Positions 1 to 39,073 are shown, counted from the stretch's first letter. The stretch: DNA of 64,000 nt from Diadema setosum (GCF_964275005.1 NC_092699.1:24630981-24694980), one strand, 5' to 3'. Notes: a model not told the origin generated them from the sequence alone. Numbers and translations are program-made.

Positions 1-524
1 AATAAAATAAATAAGAAATTAATTTTGATACCGAATTTTTTTTCAAGTACATTTGCTAAGAATGCCATAAAGAATAATTAGACCAAAAATGAGCACTTTT
101 GGAGCTTTATTTACTGATTTAGATCAAAGAGTCTGATTTCTCGCATAAATTAGCATAATTAATCAAAATAAAATAAAAGAAGACTATTTTGTAAAATTTG
201 AATATACGATCTTGTAGATTACATTGCACACTATCATTGTGCAAATTTCCGCGGCGATCGCGCGATCCACGGCCGAGATCTTAAGGGGGGGCCCTTTAGG
301 CCCCCCCCCCCCAGTCTTTTGAGCTACCAAAATAGCCCAGTCTTTTTAGGGTTAATAATACACACACACACACACACAAAAAAAAAAAAAAAAAGGTGAC
401 AAATTATATCTCTGGAGGTGATGGGTCTAAGCAAGTGAAATATCTTGCCAAAAGAGATTGTGACATATTATCACAAAAGTCTATCATTCCATTTTGATGG
501 CTGATTTTCACAAAGCGCTCTTAC
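1..524. other. NEURL4 intron, repeat-derived, no exon seen
   Basis: AT-rich sequence with a CpG-rich patch (250-275), opposed G and C runs (285-312), a CA tract (360-377) and a poly-A tract. The segment from about 270 to 355, ending in a G-rich or C-rich run next to 'agggttaat', resembles a piece at 4060-4100, so a shared dispersed repeat is likely. I see no coding exon on either strand. Confidence 0.4.
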
Positions 525-28380
<27,856 letters not shown>

Positions 28381-28912
28381 GATTTCCCCGGCGATGATGA
28401 TCCCCGAACTGAATATTCATGAGATTATCTCCAACTCAAACTGGCCAAGCACGGTCGGTGAGCTGGCTAGCTGCAAACAGCATTCACACTGCATGCAACT
28501 CACTGGAGGCGCATGGCTCCTATCCTACACACGTTCCGGGGGCCCCTGAGTATGCTCCACTGATCTCTATCTCTGTGTACATGAGATGTGTGAAGGTTGA
28601 TCCATTCAAAATATAGGGTGTTTTTGATGACTTGCTGCAATTCATATATAACAATTTTTTTTTTTTTTAGAGCACAGATTGCATAAGATCTATTGATACA
28701 TATTGAATCAATAATTTTTTTCTTCTAGATCTGAATGAACATAATCCCTTGAAGGATGTTAATTTTCCGTTACAATTACAGAAATATTTATCATAGAAAG
28801 CTAAGAACCCCCAAAAGGAACATGAACTAATCCTGCTGCTAAAGAAAACATGGGAACCCAGGAACTGAATATTTCGTATATAATAAAAATGTAGCCATGT
28901 CACACTCAATGA
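28381..28912. promoter_or_regulatory. Presumed NEURL4 5' flank, shared with a divergent tRNA gene
   Basis: About 530 bp between the NEURL4 ATG and tRNA-Pro. The first 200 bp are less AT-rich. I see no TATA box at a convincing spacing and no clear Inr, so the transcription start cannot be placed. Assigned only by position. Confidence 0.35.
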
Positions 28913-28984
28913 GGCTTGTTGGTCTAGTGGCATGATTCTCGCTTTGGGTGCGAGAGGCCCCGGGTTCGATTCCCGGACAAGCCC
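28913..28984 (+). tRNA. tRNA-Pro (anticodon UGG)
   Basis: 72 nt folding as a complete cloverleaf. The acceptor stem GGCTTGT/ACAAGCC is fully paired with discriminator C. A box TGGTCTAGTGG; anticodon stem CTCGC/GCGAG with loop TTTGGGT, which puts TGG at 28945-28947; B box GGTTCGATTCC in the T arm. No intron and no encoded CCA. A T10 run at 28991-29000 supplies the Pol III terminator. It runs divergently from NEURL4. Functional by every visible criterion. Confidence 0.95.
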
Positions 28985-28990
28985 CTTCGA

Positions 28991-29000
28991 TTTTTTTTTT
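28991..29000 (+). terminator. Pol III oligo-T terminator of tRNA-Pro
   Basis: Uninterrupted T run starting 7 bases after the mature 3' end of the tRNA. Confidence 0.8.
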
Positions 29001-29695
29001 CCCATTCTTTTTTATCATTTTGGATTCAAAAGTTGAACACATGATCTACTCTTCATTCTAAATCATTTCGTCTTTCCTTTTCTTTGGTTTTCTTCTTAGT
29101 CTTAAATGTTCTTGCTACAACAACAACAAAAAAGGAAAAGAGTATTTTTTGTTTTGTTACTTTCAATCTTGAATAATACAAAAAAAGGAAGTTCTGTGAA
29201 CATTCTTGGGTAGGTCATGAGGAGATATAATTTATATATGATGAGACCATGATATCTGTCAATTTAATTTGGATCAATGTTGTGCACAACTAACATCAAA
29301 GTTTTGCCAGAAACATGCAAAACTTTAAAAGTGTCATAATTTCCTCAATCAGGGTATGATTTTGCTGAAAACCCAAACAATTTCTTTGATTTTACTACAC
29401 GTATATGTATCAAGGCCAGCTTGAATTTGGTGTGGATATGTACATGTATTTTATTCTGCTGAAGGAATGAAGGTGATGCAATAACAACGTAGAGAGATGA
29501 CATTCAATGCTAAATGGATCCTTTTGTTTTGTGGATAATTCGTTTGTGCAGTTCAAGTTGTGGAGGTATTTAATGAAAAGGGACTCTAAATCAGGGAATA
29601 AAGAGAGATTAAAAAAAACACCTTATTTGCTACTTATTCATTGTTTTCCTTCACCTGAAGTTCACATGCACCAAAGTTGATGTCACCTATAGTAT
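29001..29695. other. Intergenic, no gene recognised
   Basis: AT-rich sequence between the tRNA gene and the LTR element. No ORF, repeat boundary or splice structure that I can support. Confidence 0.5.
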
Positions 29696-29815
29696 TGTAA
29701 TGAAATGAGGTTAGAGCACGGAAGTTGGTGTCTCTGGTACGTCTGGTTAAGACGTAGGGGGCGTGCGGTGACCCCATGACCGTATGAGTTTCGATGGGGG
29801 TCACGGGTCGCACGT
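29696..29815 (+). repeat. 5' LTR, first part (LTR bases 1-120)
   Basis: Identical by eye to 36831-36950. Ends at GGTCGCACGT, where the DNA insertion begins. Confidence 0.93.
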
Positions 29816-30863
29816 CACGTACTCACCTACTGTACGCGTTCAAGGACACAGCGTGCGCGCTGCCATATTGTCTCACTGTACGCTCTGACAACGAGTGGGG
29901 GCGCTGATCACTTTCGGCCGATTTAATTAATCGCACTTCCTGTACAGCTTTCACTAGGGTAAAAAATCGAGAACTACCTTTCGGCGGCAATTTTGAAATA
30001 ATCTCAATGTCACATTGTCCAAAAAAGTGGATTTATGAAAAATGAAAGACCCCTCATCGTCCTTTGTCATACAGATAATGGTGACAATATGAAATTACGT
30101 TAATCAAGCCCTCTTTCTTTCACTGTCTCAACACATCGCCAACGCAGTTAGTCCCATGCGTATTTTCCACAATATTTAGTCATTTTATTTTACAATTTTT
30201 GAACGTATTTCAAACATTAACCAAAGTTTTTCCATAGTGCCTTTTGTGTTTTCTTTGATCAGTGATTCATATTCTTTGACTTTGTAATTCCAATTGCAAG
30301 TCTAATTGGGCAGATTTTTTTTTTTGATTGACTTTATATCACCATGCATGCCCGTGTTAACACAGGCTTGGATGTCCATCGGGACCATCTGTCTCGGGTG
30401 TAAATATGTGGTGATTTATTTTGCATGGACTGGAAAGTTGTTGGGATGGGATGGGATGGGCGATACTGTAAAACAGAAAAAAAAAATTCTGAAAATCCTG
30501 TGTTTTTATCTCCATTATTATCATTATGACCATCACCTTCATCACCACCATCATAATGAACTCCATCATCATCATCATTATCATCTGCACGACAACATTA
30601 TCGCCTCCTTCATTATCAGCTTTACCATCATAATCTTGTCTTTTTAGTCATTGACATTGACTGGTCATTATCATCATCACCTCATCTTGGGATTTTACAG
30701 TTTTTGGATCTATGATGTCATAGCAATGATGATTGATATACTGTACGTATGTTATTTACCTCTGCTTCCTTTCCTTTATTTTTTCTTTCTCTTTGTTTTT
30801 TTTCCTCTCTACCGCTTATCCTCCCTTTATATACAATATATATAAATATATACAATGTATATA

Positions 30864-30897
<34 letters not shown>

Positions 30898-31180
30898 CAT
30901 ATTTTTTTTTCCTGACGCACAACTGCAATGATTATTCGTTATCATTATATCTCACAATTTGTAAAGTGATTATGTGCAATATTGGTGGGATTGGAAAGAA
31001 ATTTATATAATGATATAATCACTGATATTGTTTTGTATGGATTAATTTGGATGCTGTGTTGTATGTTAGGGCAAGCTGATTTGAGTTGTTTCAGTTTATC
31101 GCATCACTGGCTGACATGGGGGGGGGGGTAGAGTTTGGGAACGCAGTAACAGGGAAGGTGTCTGGAGTTTTTCTTGACCG

Positions 31181-31240
31181 AAAGATTGGTCTGCATCTGG
31201 TCGTCAGGGAAACGTTCCGTGGAGACTGCGTCTGGTTACC
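31181..31240. repeat. Dispersed repeat fragment shared with the window's right end
   Basis: ATTGGTCTGCATCTGGTCGT, then GTTCCGTGGAGACTGCGTCTG. The same blocks, with few changes and a short indel, occur at 63947-64000. Confidence 0.75.
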
Positions 31241-31270
31241 ACGGATCCCCAGGATAGCGTTAACGTCAAA

Positions 31271-31340
31271 AATAAATAAATAAATAAATAAATAAATAAG
31301 AATAAATAAATAAGAATAAAATAAAATAAATAATGTAGAT
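31271..31340. repeat. (AAAT)n microsatellite
   Basis: Repeated AAATAAATAAAT with a few AAGAAT interruptions. Confidence 0.9.
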
Positions 31341-31379
31341 AAATAAAAGACTCCTCCAGACAGACGGATCTTTCTGTCT

Positions 31380-31650
31380 ACAGTTTTTCATGCCAATGGA
31401 GCCAGTTTTCATGCCATGTTTTCATACGATTGTTCTTTTCAGTTTGACTTTGCATACGTGTTCGGTTGTTTATCTATTTATCATGTACTATTTCGTGTTG
31501 TTTTCTTCTCTCTATGTACATATTGTATTTGTTGTTTTGTCATTTATATGTAAAAATCCAGCACTGAATTTCTTGTGATGTTTTTATTGGACGGTTAAAA
31601 ATGAATTGAATTGACTTTACTTGAATTGAACTGAATTGAATTGAATTCTC
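31380..31650 (+). mobile_element. Possible LINE 3' end with TTGAA-repeat tail
   Basis: AT-rich, T-rich stretch ending in ATTGAATTGA-type short repeats (about 31598-31648), a tail common to RTE/CR1-like retroposons. No reverse transcriptase sequence is present, so this rests only on the tail. Confidence 0.35.
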
Positions 31651-32529
31651 TCGAAAAAAATGCCCACAAATGTTGTCAATCGGGAGCAAGATCCTCATGT
31701 TGGTATATGCAGTGTATGTTCACTGGCCATGGAAAAAAAATAAGGGTGGCCCCACTAAAAAAACAAGGGTGACCCCACTAAAAAGCATCATCAATTTCAA
31801 AACACACATGGGTGATTACTGTTGCAGCACTCCACGATCACCAGTATCATAAAAAAACATGAAACACATGCAATGACCTCACACCATCTCAAACAGAGGC
31901 AATGGCAGCCAAAGTTGTAAAAGAAATGATAGGCTAGCAAAATCCACAAACAAAACAGCAATTCTCAAGGATGGCAACTTAGGACAGGCAATGTATTTTT
32001 TTCTGTTTATTACAATAATTAATATAAGCTTGTAATTAATAACAACATAAACTATAAATTCATATATAAAATATATCATACAAATTACTTTTAAATAGGC
32101 TCTTTGTTGCAGTGTTATGTATAGATTATTTCCTTTACTTTTGAGGGGGGACAGAACATAGGATATACATGTATACCATTGTCAGTGTAATGTAGATACA
32201 TGCTGTCATTTTCATTAGTACTGTATAAGTTATATACATGTATTTTGCTGGGGGGGGGGTATATCTTCACGAGTCAGTCTTCATAAAATTTCCCTTTCCA
32301 ATATTTGTCTATTCATAGTTAAAGAAACATTACTAAAATTCTAAAATTAAACTCTTGCTAACTTCCCAATCTAGTGATAAAATCACAAAGAAATTATGTA
32401 TGTGAAATAAATAGCTTATACATTAAAACTCAACAGAAGTCAGATGTTTTATAATCTAATACCCAAGCCTAAGCCAGTATGTGACCTTCCCTTATCACTT
32501 CACAAAAACTGAACTACACCTTTTGAAAA

Positions 32530-32739
32530 TTAAAACTCAACATTGTCGAAGACAACATTATCCCGTGGTACCAGCTTTGGGGAGCTGGGCTTGGCCTCAT
32601 GGGTGAGCGAGGGGGGAGAAGCAATGTACTCCCACCTTAACAACATAAGGAGCAACCTGAGACGTTTCTCCCTCACAGACGAGCTCCAGCTTGATCTCTG
32701 ATCAGTCGAAGAACAATGGATCTTTTTGAACCCAGCTTC
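32530..32739 (-). CDS. Possible last coding exon inside the DNA insertion (unknown protein)
   Basis: Minus strand: a good acceptor (T-rich tract then TGTGATAG|GAA) opens a 69-codon frame ending in TAA at 32532-32530. It encodes Ser-rich and basic sequence with VREKRLRLLLMLLRWEYIA and ends LVPRDNVVFDNVEF. I do not recognise the protein. A phase-compatible upstream exon candidate is 32879-32958. Composition is more protein-like than its surroundings, but there is no homology evidence. It could be a captured host exon or chance. Confidence 0.3.
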   Translation of the reverse strand, partial: EAGFKKIHCSSTDQRSSWSSSVREKRLRLLLMLLRWEYIASPPSLTHEAKPSSPKLVPRDNVVFDNVEF

Positions 32740-32878
32740 CTATCACAGAAACAGGAAAAAGTAAAGTGATCAAACAATGAGTGAATGCAAAGGAAATCTA
32801 TGATTACTGAAACTAGAGAAAGACAATAGACTGTAATTGCTTGATGAATCAAACACTAATCTCTGACTCACTACGTAC

Positions 32879-32958
32879 TGCATCTATTGTTATCGTGATG
32901 GCTGCTTCGAAAGCAGCAGAGAAGACAACCAAGAAGAAATCGGCTGAGCATTCACCGA
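32879..32958 (-). CDS. Possible upstream exon of the same candidate (membrane-segment-like)
   Basis: Between CTGAG|TC and GCA|GTACGT the frame reads GECSADFFLVVFSAAFEAA and ITITIDA, hydrophobic like a membrane segment, and joins 32739 in phase. An in-frame stop sits just before the acceptor. The plus strand of the same bases also reads as an ATG exon (MAASKAAEKTTKKKSAEHSP, from 32909), and I cannot choose between them. Confidence 0.22.
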
Positions 32959-34653
32959 CTCAGGTGATGGTCCTTTAGTTTCTCGCAGTAGAATTGCACC
33001 TAATATACATTGCAAATACACTTAAGTACATCAAAAATGCAGATATCAAATTTCATTTAAAGGACTGAGGAGATACAGGTACCTAAATAAACTTGCTCCA
33101 GGGTGCATGTTGTTCATCATCTAGTTTGAACCAACAATGAGTGATTCTCAAGTATCCATACAATAATAATATTGTCTATAAAGGATGTTAATTTGAATGC
33201 GAACGAGACTGAATATTGATATTTCATGATTATGCAGATCAAGTCTGTGTACATCTGGCAGGAAAATACCAAAGCAGTATACTGACTACTTAAATATTGT
33301 TTTGAATTTTTATGTAGTTACTGTACAAATACAGCGCCCCCCCCCCCCCCCCCCAAAAAAAAAAAAAAAAAAAAAAATCAGGGCTCCAGAACTTTTTTCA
33401 AAAATCTTTATTATTTACTTTACTTTTCAGCGTAATCATCCAGCATGCCTGCAGCCTGCGGATGAAAGCCAACATGCATGTACACGTATTACCGGTACCG
33501 GGTACGCAAAGATACGACACCCCTTTGCCTCATGCATTAAAACTTAAAAGCATGACCACTGGAGCTGGCGCAGGGGAAAAAAAAAAATAATTCCCCCCCC
33601 CCCCTATAAAAAAAAAAAAAGTCCCAACGCCTATGGGTATAGCACTGTAGATAAGGTCAATATGATGATATATTCATAACAATGTGTCAATGTGATGTTC
33701 ATATCTAATCAGATGAGATATCATCACACACATTTGAAAAGCTAACTGTGTGTCAAAGTTAGGGATCAAACACTTACAAAATGATTGGTAGCGATTCAGA
33801 ATATTATAATAAGACAAGATGACCTGCAAATGCGTCGTAATACATAAAAGTGAATTTTTAATATTTTTTACAAGTTGTGTTGGTGGTTTTTGACGCGTAC
33901 ACTACGCGCATAGTACGGCATGGGACCACGCTCACATCGAATGCGAACGGAAACTCACCTGCACGTCGCCCCAACGGCACCGGCGTACTCCAGATGCGTG
34001 TCCCGATCAAAACACGATTATGCTGCTTTTAAACTCAGTTGAAGATCACTCTAATCAAGATTATTTCTCCGAATCAACTAAAACAATCAGATAAAGCCAT
34101 CGGTAATATCGTACTGTATAAGAGGTACGAAGAATTACACTTCAGCGTCACATGGATGTTCAAAAATTGACTAAAAACGGTCACGACGTCAAAAACGATG
34201 GAAACTCTGTTTATTTGTTGCCGAACTTCAGACACACGTAAAAAAAGTTCTACCCAATTAGACTTGCAAACTGAATGGCCAATTTGAAGAGAAAATAATA
34301 AATATCAAAATTATATTAATGATTTTCAGCAAAAAACTTTGAATAATTTTTAATCAATCAACCAAAAAACCCTTAAATTTTTTGAAGATCAAATTGATAG
34401 GAAACAGGAATTTTTGAATGACTTTTTAAAATATTTGGATTGATATTTTATTCATGAAATTGGCATTGTTAGAATGAGTATGACACGAGGAAGATATTGG
34501 CGATTATTTCAGATCAAACATTTGATTGGCTGATCGACGAGGGGAAATGTTTATGCATGATAAGAGAGAGACGGTAAGCGCATGAAAATGTGGAATTTGG
34601 GGTGACAAAATGGCCGCGCGCGGCTTGTGGCCGTTGAAGTGAGTACGTGACGT

Positions 34654-35033
34654 GGTTATACTCTCGCTCGGGCAGAAGGAGCGAGGAGTGGTGAGCTGAC
34701 GCTCGTCGGGGGCGGACGTGTCCGCGGAGTCCCCCCGTGGTTTTGTAGTGTATTGTACACTAAAGTCTTGTAACGCTGTGTGTATCGGCCATTCGTGCGG
34801 CGATACAGTGGTGCATCGTGTCAGGCGACTGGTCCTGACGGGTAGCCGGATTGGCGAGTACGGTAATAAAGTTCTTCTTCGCACGCACTTCGATTGTCAT
34901 CTCGGTGAATTATTGATGCTTTCTCTACGTGATGATGCGATATGATGTGATCCTTGTGAGTCTGCGTGAGGTGTCCGCGAACTTACCCAAAAAAGATCCC
35001 ACACAATAACTGGAGAAATCCGGTTATATTACA
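34654..35033 (+). repeat. 5' LTR, second part (LTR bases 121-500)
   Basis: Identical by eye to 36951-37330, resuming at GGTTATACTC. Carries an AATAAA signal and ends GGTTATATTACA. Confidence 0.93.
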
Positions 35034-35034
35034 T

Positions 35035-35052
35035 TGGTGGCAGCGTCGGGAT
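35035..35052 (+). other. Primer binding site, tRNA-Leu type
   Basis: TGGTGGCAGCGTCGGGAT begins one base after the 5' LTR. Its first 11 bases fit the 3' end of animal tRNA-Leu with CCA, as I remember that sequence; the rest fits with a couple of mismatches. Confidence 0.7.
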
Positions 35053-35236
35053 GGGTTTCGTGGACCAGGTGACTGCTAAATCATGTTAATGTAAAATTGT
35101 TTTGCATTAATAAATTAGAGGAGAGAGGATTTATCCTGCAGTGCTATAGTAGTGCCCTCGTTACGAATGCCTACTATACTTTTCATTGCCTGCAGGGTGA
35201 GGCTGGATCAGTAAATACATCTTGCGTATATTTCGT

Positions 35237-35355
35237 CCTGCAGGGAAGGGCGCCTGCAGGGAAGGGCGCCTGCAGGGAAGGGCGCCTGCAGGGAAGGGCG
35301 CCTGCAGTGAAGAGCGCCTGCAGGCGAAAGGCGCCTGCAGGCCGAAGGCGCCTGC
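35237..35355. repeat. 16-bp GC-rich tandem repeat in the LTR element body
   Basis: About seven units of CCTGCAGGGAAGGGCG, the first four perfect, the last three varied (tgaagagcg, cgaaaggcg, ccgaaggcg). Every unit contains CCTGCAG, and CCTGCAGG is palindromic. Looser copies of 'gcctgc' continue to about 35545. Confidence 0.9.
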
Positions 35356-35624
35356 ATTATTTTAATAGACTCTGCGCCTGAAGAAAATGAAGAAATAGTA
35401 TCGCCTGCCAAGAGAAGTAGTAGCGCCTTGCTAAGAGAAATAGTAGCGCCTGCAGTGACAGCGGTGCCTTCACATTGAATGCCTGCTATGCCTGCAGTGC
35501 CATTAGAAGTGCCGTCAGATCGAATGCCTGCTATGCCTTCACAGGCATGACTAAAGTTCACGATCAGACTGAAATTCTGTTCGCTGGTGCATTTTAATGC
35601 AATTCTGCGTTGCTACACATCATG

Positions 35625-35880
35625 ACAACGGAAATGACAAGGTCCGTTCCTGGTTGTAGGAAGGTTGTCGGACGTGACCTGCCGAACACAAGAGAAAACA
35701 TCGGAAAGAAAAGCGGTGTGCACGTGGATCGAATGAAACTGTGCTTTGGCGAGCCGTTGTTGCAGTCGTGGATCGAGGCTGGTGGAGGTGTTGATGCTCC
35801 TTTGCAGGAGCTGGATCGTCATGCTCTCCTGGCACCATGCATCTCGGAAGTTCCTCAACGAAGCTGCAGACGTTCGACCA
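35625..35880 (+). pseudogene. Remnant resembling a Ty3/Gypsy integrase C-terminus
   Basis: In one plus frame 35718-35738 reads VHVDRMK followed by LCFGEPL, like the V-x-HVDRLKP-type end of Ty3/Gypsy integrases. The frame stops at 35888, and a second open frame overlaps and continues to about 36020. No protease, RT, RNase H or integrase core remains. It marks the body as a deletion derivative of a Gypsy-type element. Confidence 0.5.
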
Positions 35881-36818
35881 GAGTCTGACCCTATCGATTC
35901 GCACACCGGCAAAGATGAATCCATTTCTCCGACGTTTTCCATACTGATCTCCGACGCAATCAACCAAGGAAGCGAAACTCTCCTCAGCGATACGATGACT
36001 CGTATCAGGGATGCTGGGTAGAGCGCCAGGTGATTGTAGTGACTCGTGTACAGCCGCAACTTAATGTATATAATGTAGGAAACTGCGGGATCCCTGCAAT
36101 AGGTGCACCATACCTGCAACGCCACGTGCTACTTCGACAGGTAAAACCAGCAGTGACGTATTGTCATATCTGTCATGTGGTCTGCGAGATAACTTACGAT
36201 AAGGATATCTGGTACACCAAGCGGGACGGCGCAAGGAATTCTCCGGAGACGCTATGGTTGGAGTGCAGGACGGGAACCCTAGCGGAAGGCGCAACGACTT
36301 ACCAAATGACGCTACAGTGTTATATTTGTCTTTAAAATGTGGACTGCTATTAAGAGAGCTTTGTTTATTTTTTATTTTTTGGTGTAAATACGTGTAAATA
36401 CAATGTAAACTATCGGAAAAGCTATACTTTTGGAAGGTAACTTCTGCGTTCGTTTTGTAAGCTAGGCGGGAGACAATGATGCATAGGCCTAGTGATAAAT
36501 ACCTCGCTTGTTCAGTAATGATGCGGTTTTCACATCTTTTTTTGTGTGTTTATTAAGTTATGTAAATACATGTAAATGCAAAGTTGCGAACCAGTGTTTC
36601 GCGTATGTATGTCATACACTTGGTTGTTTTAGCATGTAAGAATAGGTAAATGTGCTTTATACGCTTAAGTAATTTGTGAAGTTTATGTAAAAATGTTGTT
36701 CTCGCGTTATTGTTTATGTTTCTGTTTGTGTGGGATACGGGATTGTAGTATCCGGTTTTGGTCATTTCATTGTTTATGTAAAGCCCGAGTTGCCCTAGTC
36801 AAGGGACTGACTAGTCTT

Positions 36819-36827
36819 AGGGAGGGG
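36819..36827 (+). other. Polypurine tract of the LTR element
   Basis: AGGGAGGGG, separated by CTG from the first base of the 3' LTR. Confidence 0.65.
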
Positions 36828-36830
36828 CTG

Positions 36831-37330
36831 TGTAATGAAATGAGGTTAGAGCACGGAAGTTGGTGTCTCTGGTACGTCTGGTTAAGACGTAGGGGGCGTG
36901 CGGTGACCCCATGACCGTATGAGTTTCGATGGGGGTCACGGGTCGCACGTGGTTATACTCTCGCTCGGGCAGAAGGAGCGAGGAGTGGTGAGCTGACGCT
37001 CGTCGGGGGCGGACGTGTCCGCGGAGTCCCCCCGTGGTTTTGTAGTGTATTGTACACTAAAGTCTTGTAACGCTGTGTGTATCGGCCATTCGTGCGGCGA
37101 TACAGTGGTGCATCGTGTCAGGCGACTGGTCCTGACGGGTAGCCGGATTGGCGAGTACGGTAATAAAGTTCTTCTTCGCACGCACTTCGATTGTCATCTC
37201 GGTGAATTATTGATGCTTTCTCTACGTGATGATGCGATATGATGTGATCCTTGTGAGTCTGCGTGAGGTGTCCGCGAACTTACCCAAAAAAGATCCCACA
37301 CAATAACTGGAGAAATCCGGTTATATTACA
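36831..37330 (+). repeat. 3' LTR (intact, 500 bp)
   Basis: Begins TGTAATGAAATGAGG and ends CCGGTTATATTACA. AATAAA at 37162-37167 is a likely poly(A) signal. The uninterrupted copy defines the insertion site in the 5' LTR. Confidence 0.93.
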
Positions 37331-37523
37331 TTATTATGCCCATCTGGATTGTTCTCTGAAAAAAAAAAAAAAAACCCTCGGTAACATACCAGTAATCATG
37401 ATGGTGCCTGTATAATTACATGTCACTACTGTAGGGATTTCCAATCATTATTGTAGTGTACATGCTAACATTTACTTCCATTCTCAGTAATGCATACTCT
37501 GGCGAGCACAGGCGATGTGAAAT

Positions 37524-37557
<34 letters not shown>

Positions 37558-38061
37558 GTGCGGGACTGACCAGCCTAGAGGAAAGGTCTTTCTAACCACT
37601 TCTGGTGAAGTCTTGGGTCCCCTAACACCAGAAATCTGGCAAAATATGCAACATTTTTCAATGAATCAAGCTTTTACTCGCTTCATTATGTATTTTGGGT
37701 AAAGATATCACCTCATTAATCAGTGTAGGTCACTCCGACCAGTTTCATAGTTTCGTCTAAACATTAGGCCTACCTTCATAACTGGCATTGGTTTGTATGA
37801 ACTTATTACCAATCTGTTTGATTTCACTGGGTTTATCGAGTTAACTTCACTGCACTTCAACCCTAAATCTTGTCATTGGTCACAATATGGACTGAAACAA
37901 AAAGCATATCCCCTATGTTAAAAAAGAGGTCTGTGCATTCGCAACCATGCGGCGTTATATGTCTTCCACTGTTATACACTTTTAGAGTATACACATACAG
38001 CTGTACTAAGTAATTGTACCTCAGTCCAGTCAATGTAAATGTATGTAGCTATATCAATTAA
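37331..38061. other. Intergenic, low complexity and unique sequence
   Basis: A poly-A stretch near 37360 and a T25 run at 37528-37553; otherwise nothing I recognise. Confidence 0.5.
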
Positions 38062-38600
38062 AAGACAAGTTCACCTTAATAATTATGAGTGTACAGAGAA
38101 AATGCAGCAATATTTGTACTCCAGAACTCATCAGTGAAAGTTAAAGGGAAAATGACCATACATCCAAAAGTTATTACGATTTGAAGTTTCATTATCGCCA
38201 TCGCTGGATGAGAAGACTATGTATTTCTGTTTGTAATGTTGTATGCGTAGAACAATATAGAAAAAATATAAAGAAAAATCAACATATCTTTTCTTGCATG
38301 ATAAAAGAGCACTTGACTTGCCTCTTTCATAAGGCAGGTGGAATAATATGTCAGTAACATGTCAAGGGAATGTGTGCTTTTCAAAAAAGAAAGAATATTT
38401 CTGGGGATTCTGTTTATATTTTCCTTATATCGCTTTACACATGTGACATCATGTAGTCTTCTCAGCCAGCAGTGACTACACAGAAACTTAAATAATTCAT
38501 AACTTTTGAACAGATTGTCTGACTTTCCTCAAACTTTCACTGATGTGTTCTACTGATGGTGCTACATTCACTCAATCCACATGTGCTTTATAATACTTCT
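38062..38600. mobile_element. Palindromic MITE, family B copy 2 (diverged)
   Basis: Inverted halves around about 38330: left blocks 'catcagtgaaag' and 'ggatgagaagacta' have reverse counterparts 'tagtcttctcagcc' and 'ctttcactgatg' on the right. Similar to 15560-16113. Ends are worn. Confidence 0.65.
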
Positions 38601-39073
38601 CAGAGTTTTAAGAGGACACATTGGGGAAGTTTTCCCCAATACGCAATATATCCACTGGTCATGTATAGAACACATTGTTACCTGCAATATTTCAATGTTG
38701 TGTCGCATGGAAATTTTAACACTTCATAAGGCCCTTTGGTAGTGAAGGCAGGGCATAACAAACGCTGAATACAATGTACACAAAATGTGTGAACATTTGT
38801 GTGCAGCATCCTCTATGTAGTTGATACATCCAACATCACTCACTCAAAGGAATGAGCACAACTTGGTCCAAGTCATTTCTGTAGCTCATAATATATTTTA
38901 ATGAACATCTCAACCATAAAATACAGGAAATCTATGAACAATATTGTTTGTAAGTCACTCCATCTGTACGATTTTGTGTCATGATAGCTAGCACATGCAT
39001 TTCAGACTCCACAGAGAACTTCTCTCTCATTACAGGGTTTGCACATTTTCATAATTCTTCTTTCTACATACCA

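Larger units (their letters stand above)
29816..34649. mobile_element. 4834-bp DNA insertion with 11-bp terminal inverted repeats and ACGT target duplication
   Basis: Ends are CACGTACTCAC (29816-29826) and GTGAGTACGTG (34639-34649), an exact inverted pair. ACGT is at 29812-29815 and again at 34650-34653, while the intact LTR has it once. A second inverted match of 17 bp lies inside (30294-30310 against 34253-34269). No transposase ORF is recognised. The inside holds a dispersed-repeat fragment (31181-31240), an AAAT tract, a LINE-like tail and two possible exons. Superfamily not assigned. Confidence 0.85.
29696..37330 (+). mobile_element. LTR retroelement, internally deleted, 5' LTR split by a DNA insertion
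   Basis: Whole unit: 5' LTR (29696-29815 plus 34654-35033), body 35034-36830, 3' LTR 36831-37330. LTRs run TGTAATG...ATTACA and are 500 bp each. A tRNA-Leu-type primer binding site follows the 5' LTR and a purine tract precedes the 3' LTR. The body of 1797 bp has no gag or pol ORF, so the element cannot move on its own. Outside flanks are AGTAT and TTATT, so a clean target duplication is not visible (at best GTAT/TTAT). Confidence 0.9.

Noticed and set aside
34504..34884. Minus-strand 126-residue frame
   Set aside because: It crosses the junction between the DNA insertion and the LTR, and its LTR part recurs in the 3' LTR, so it has no independent coding history.
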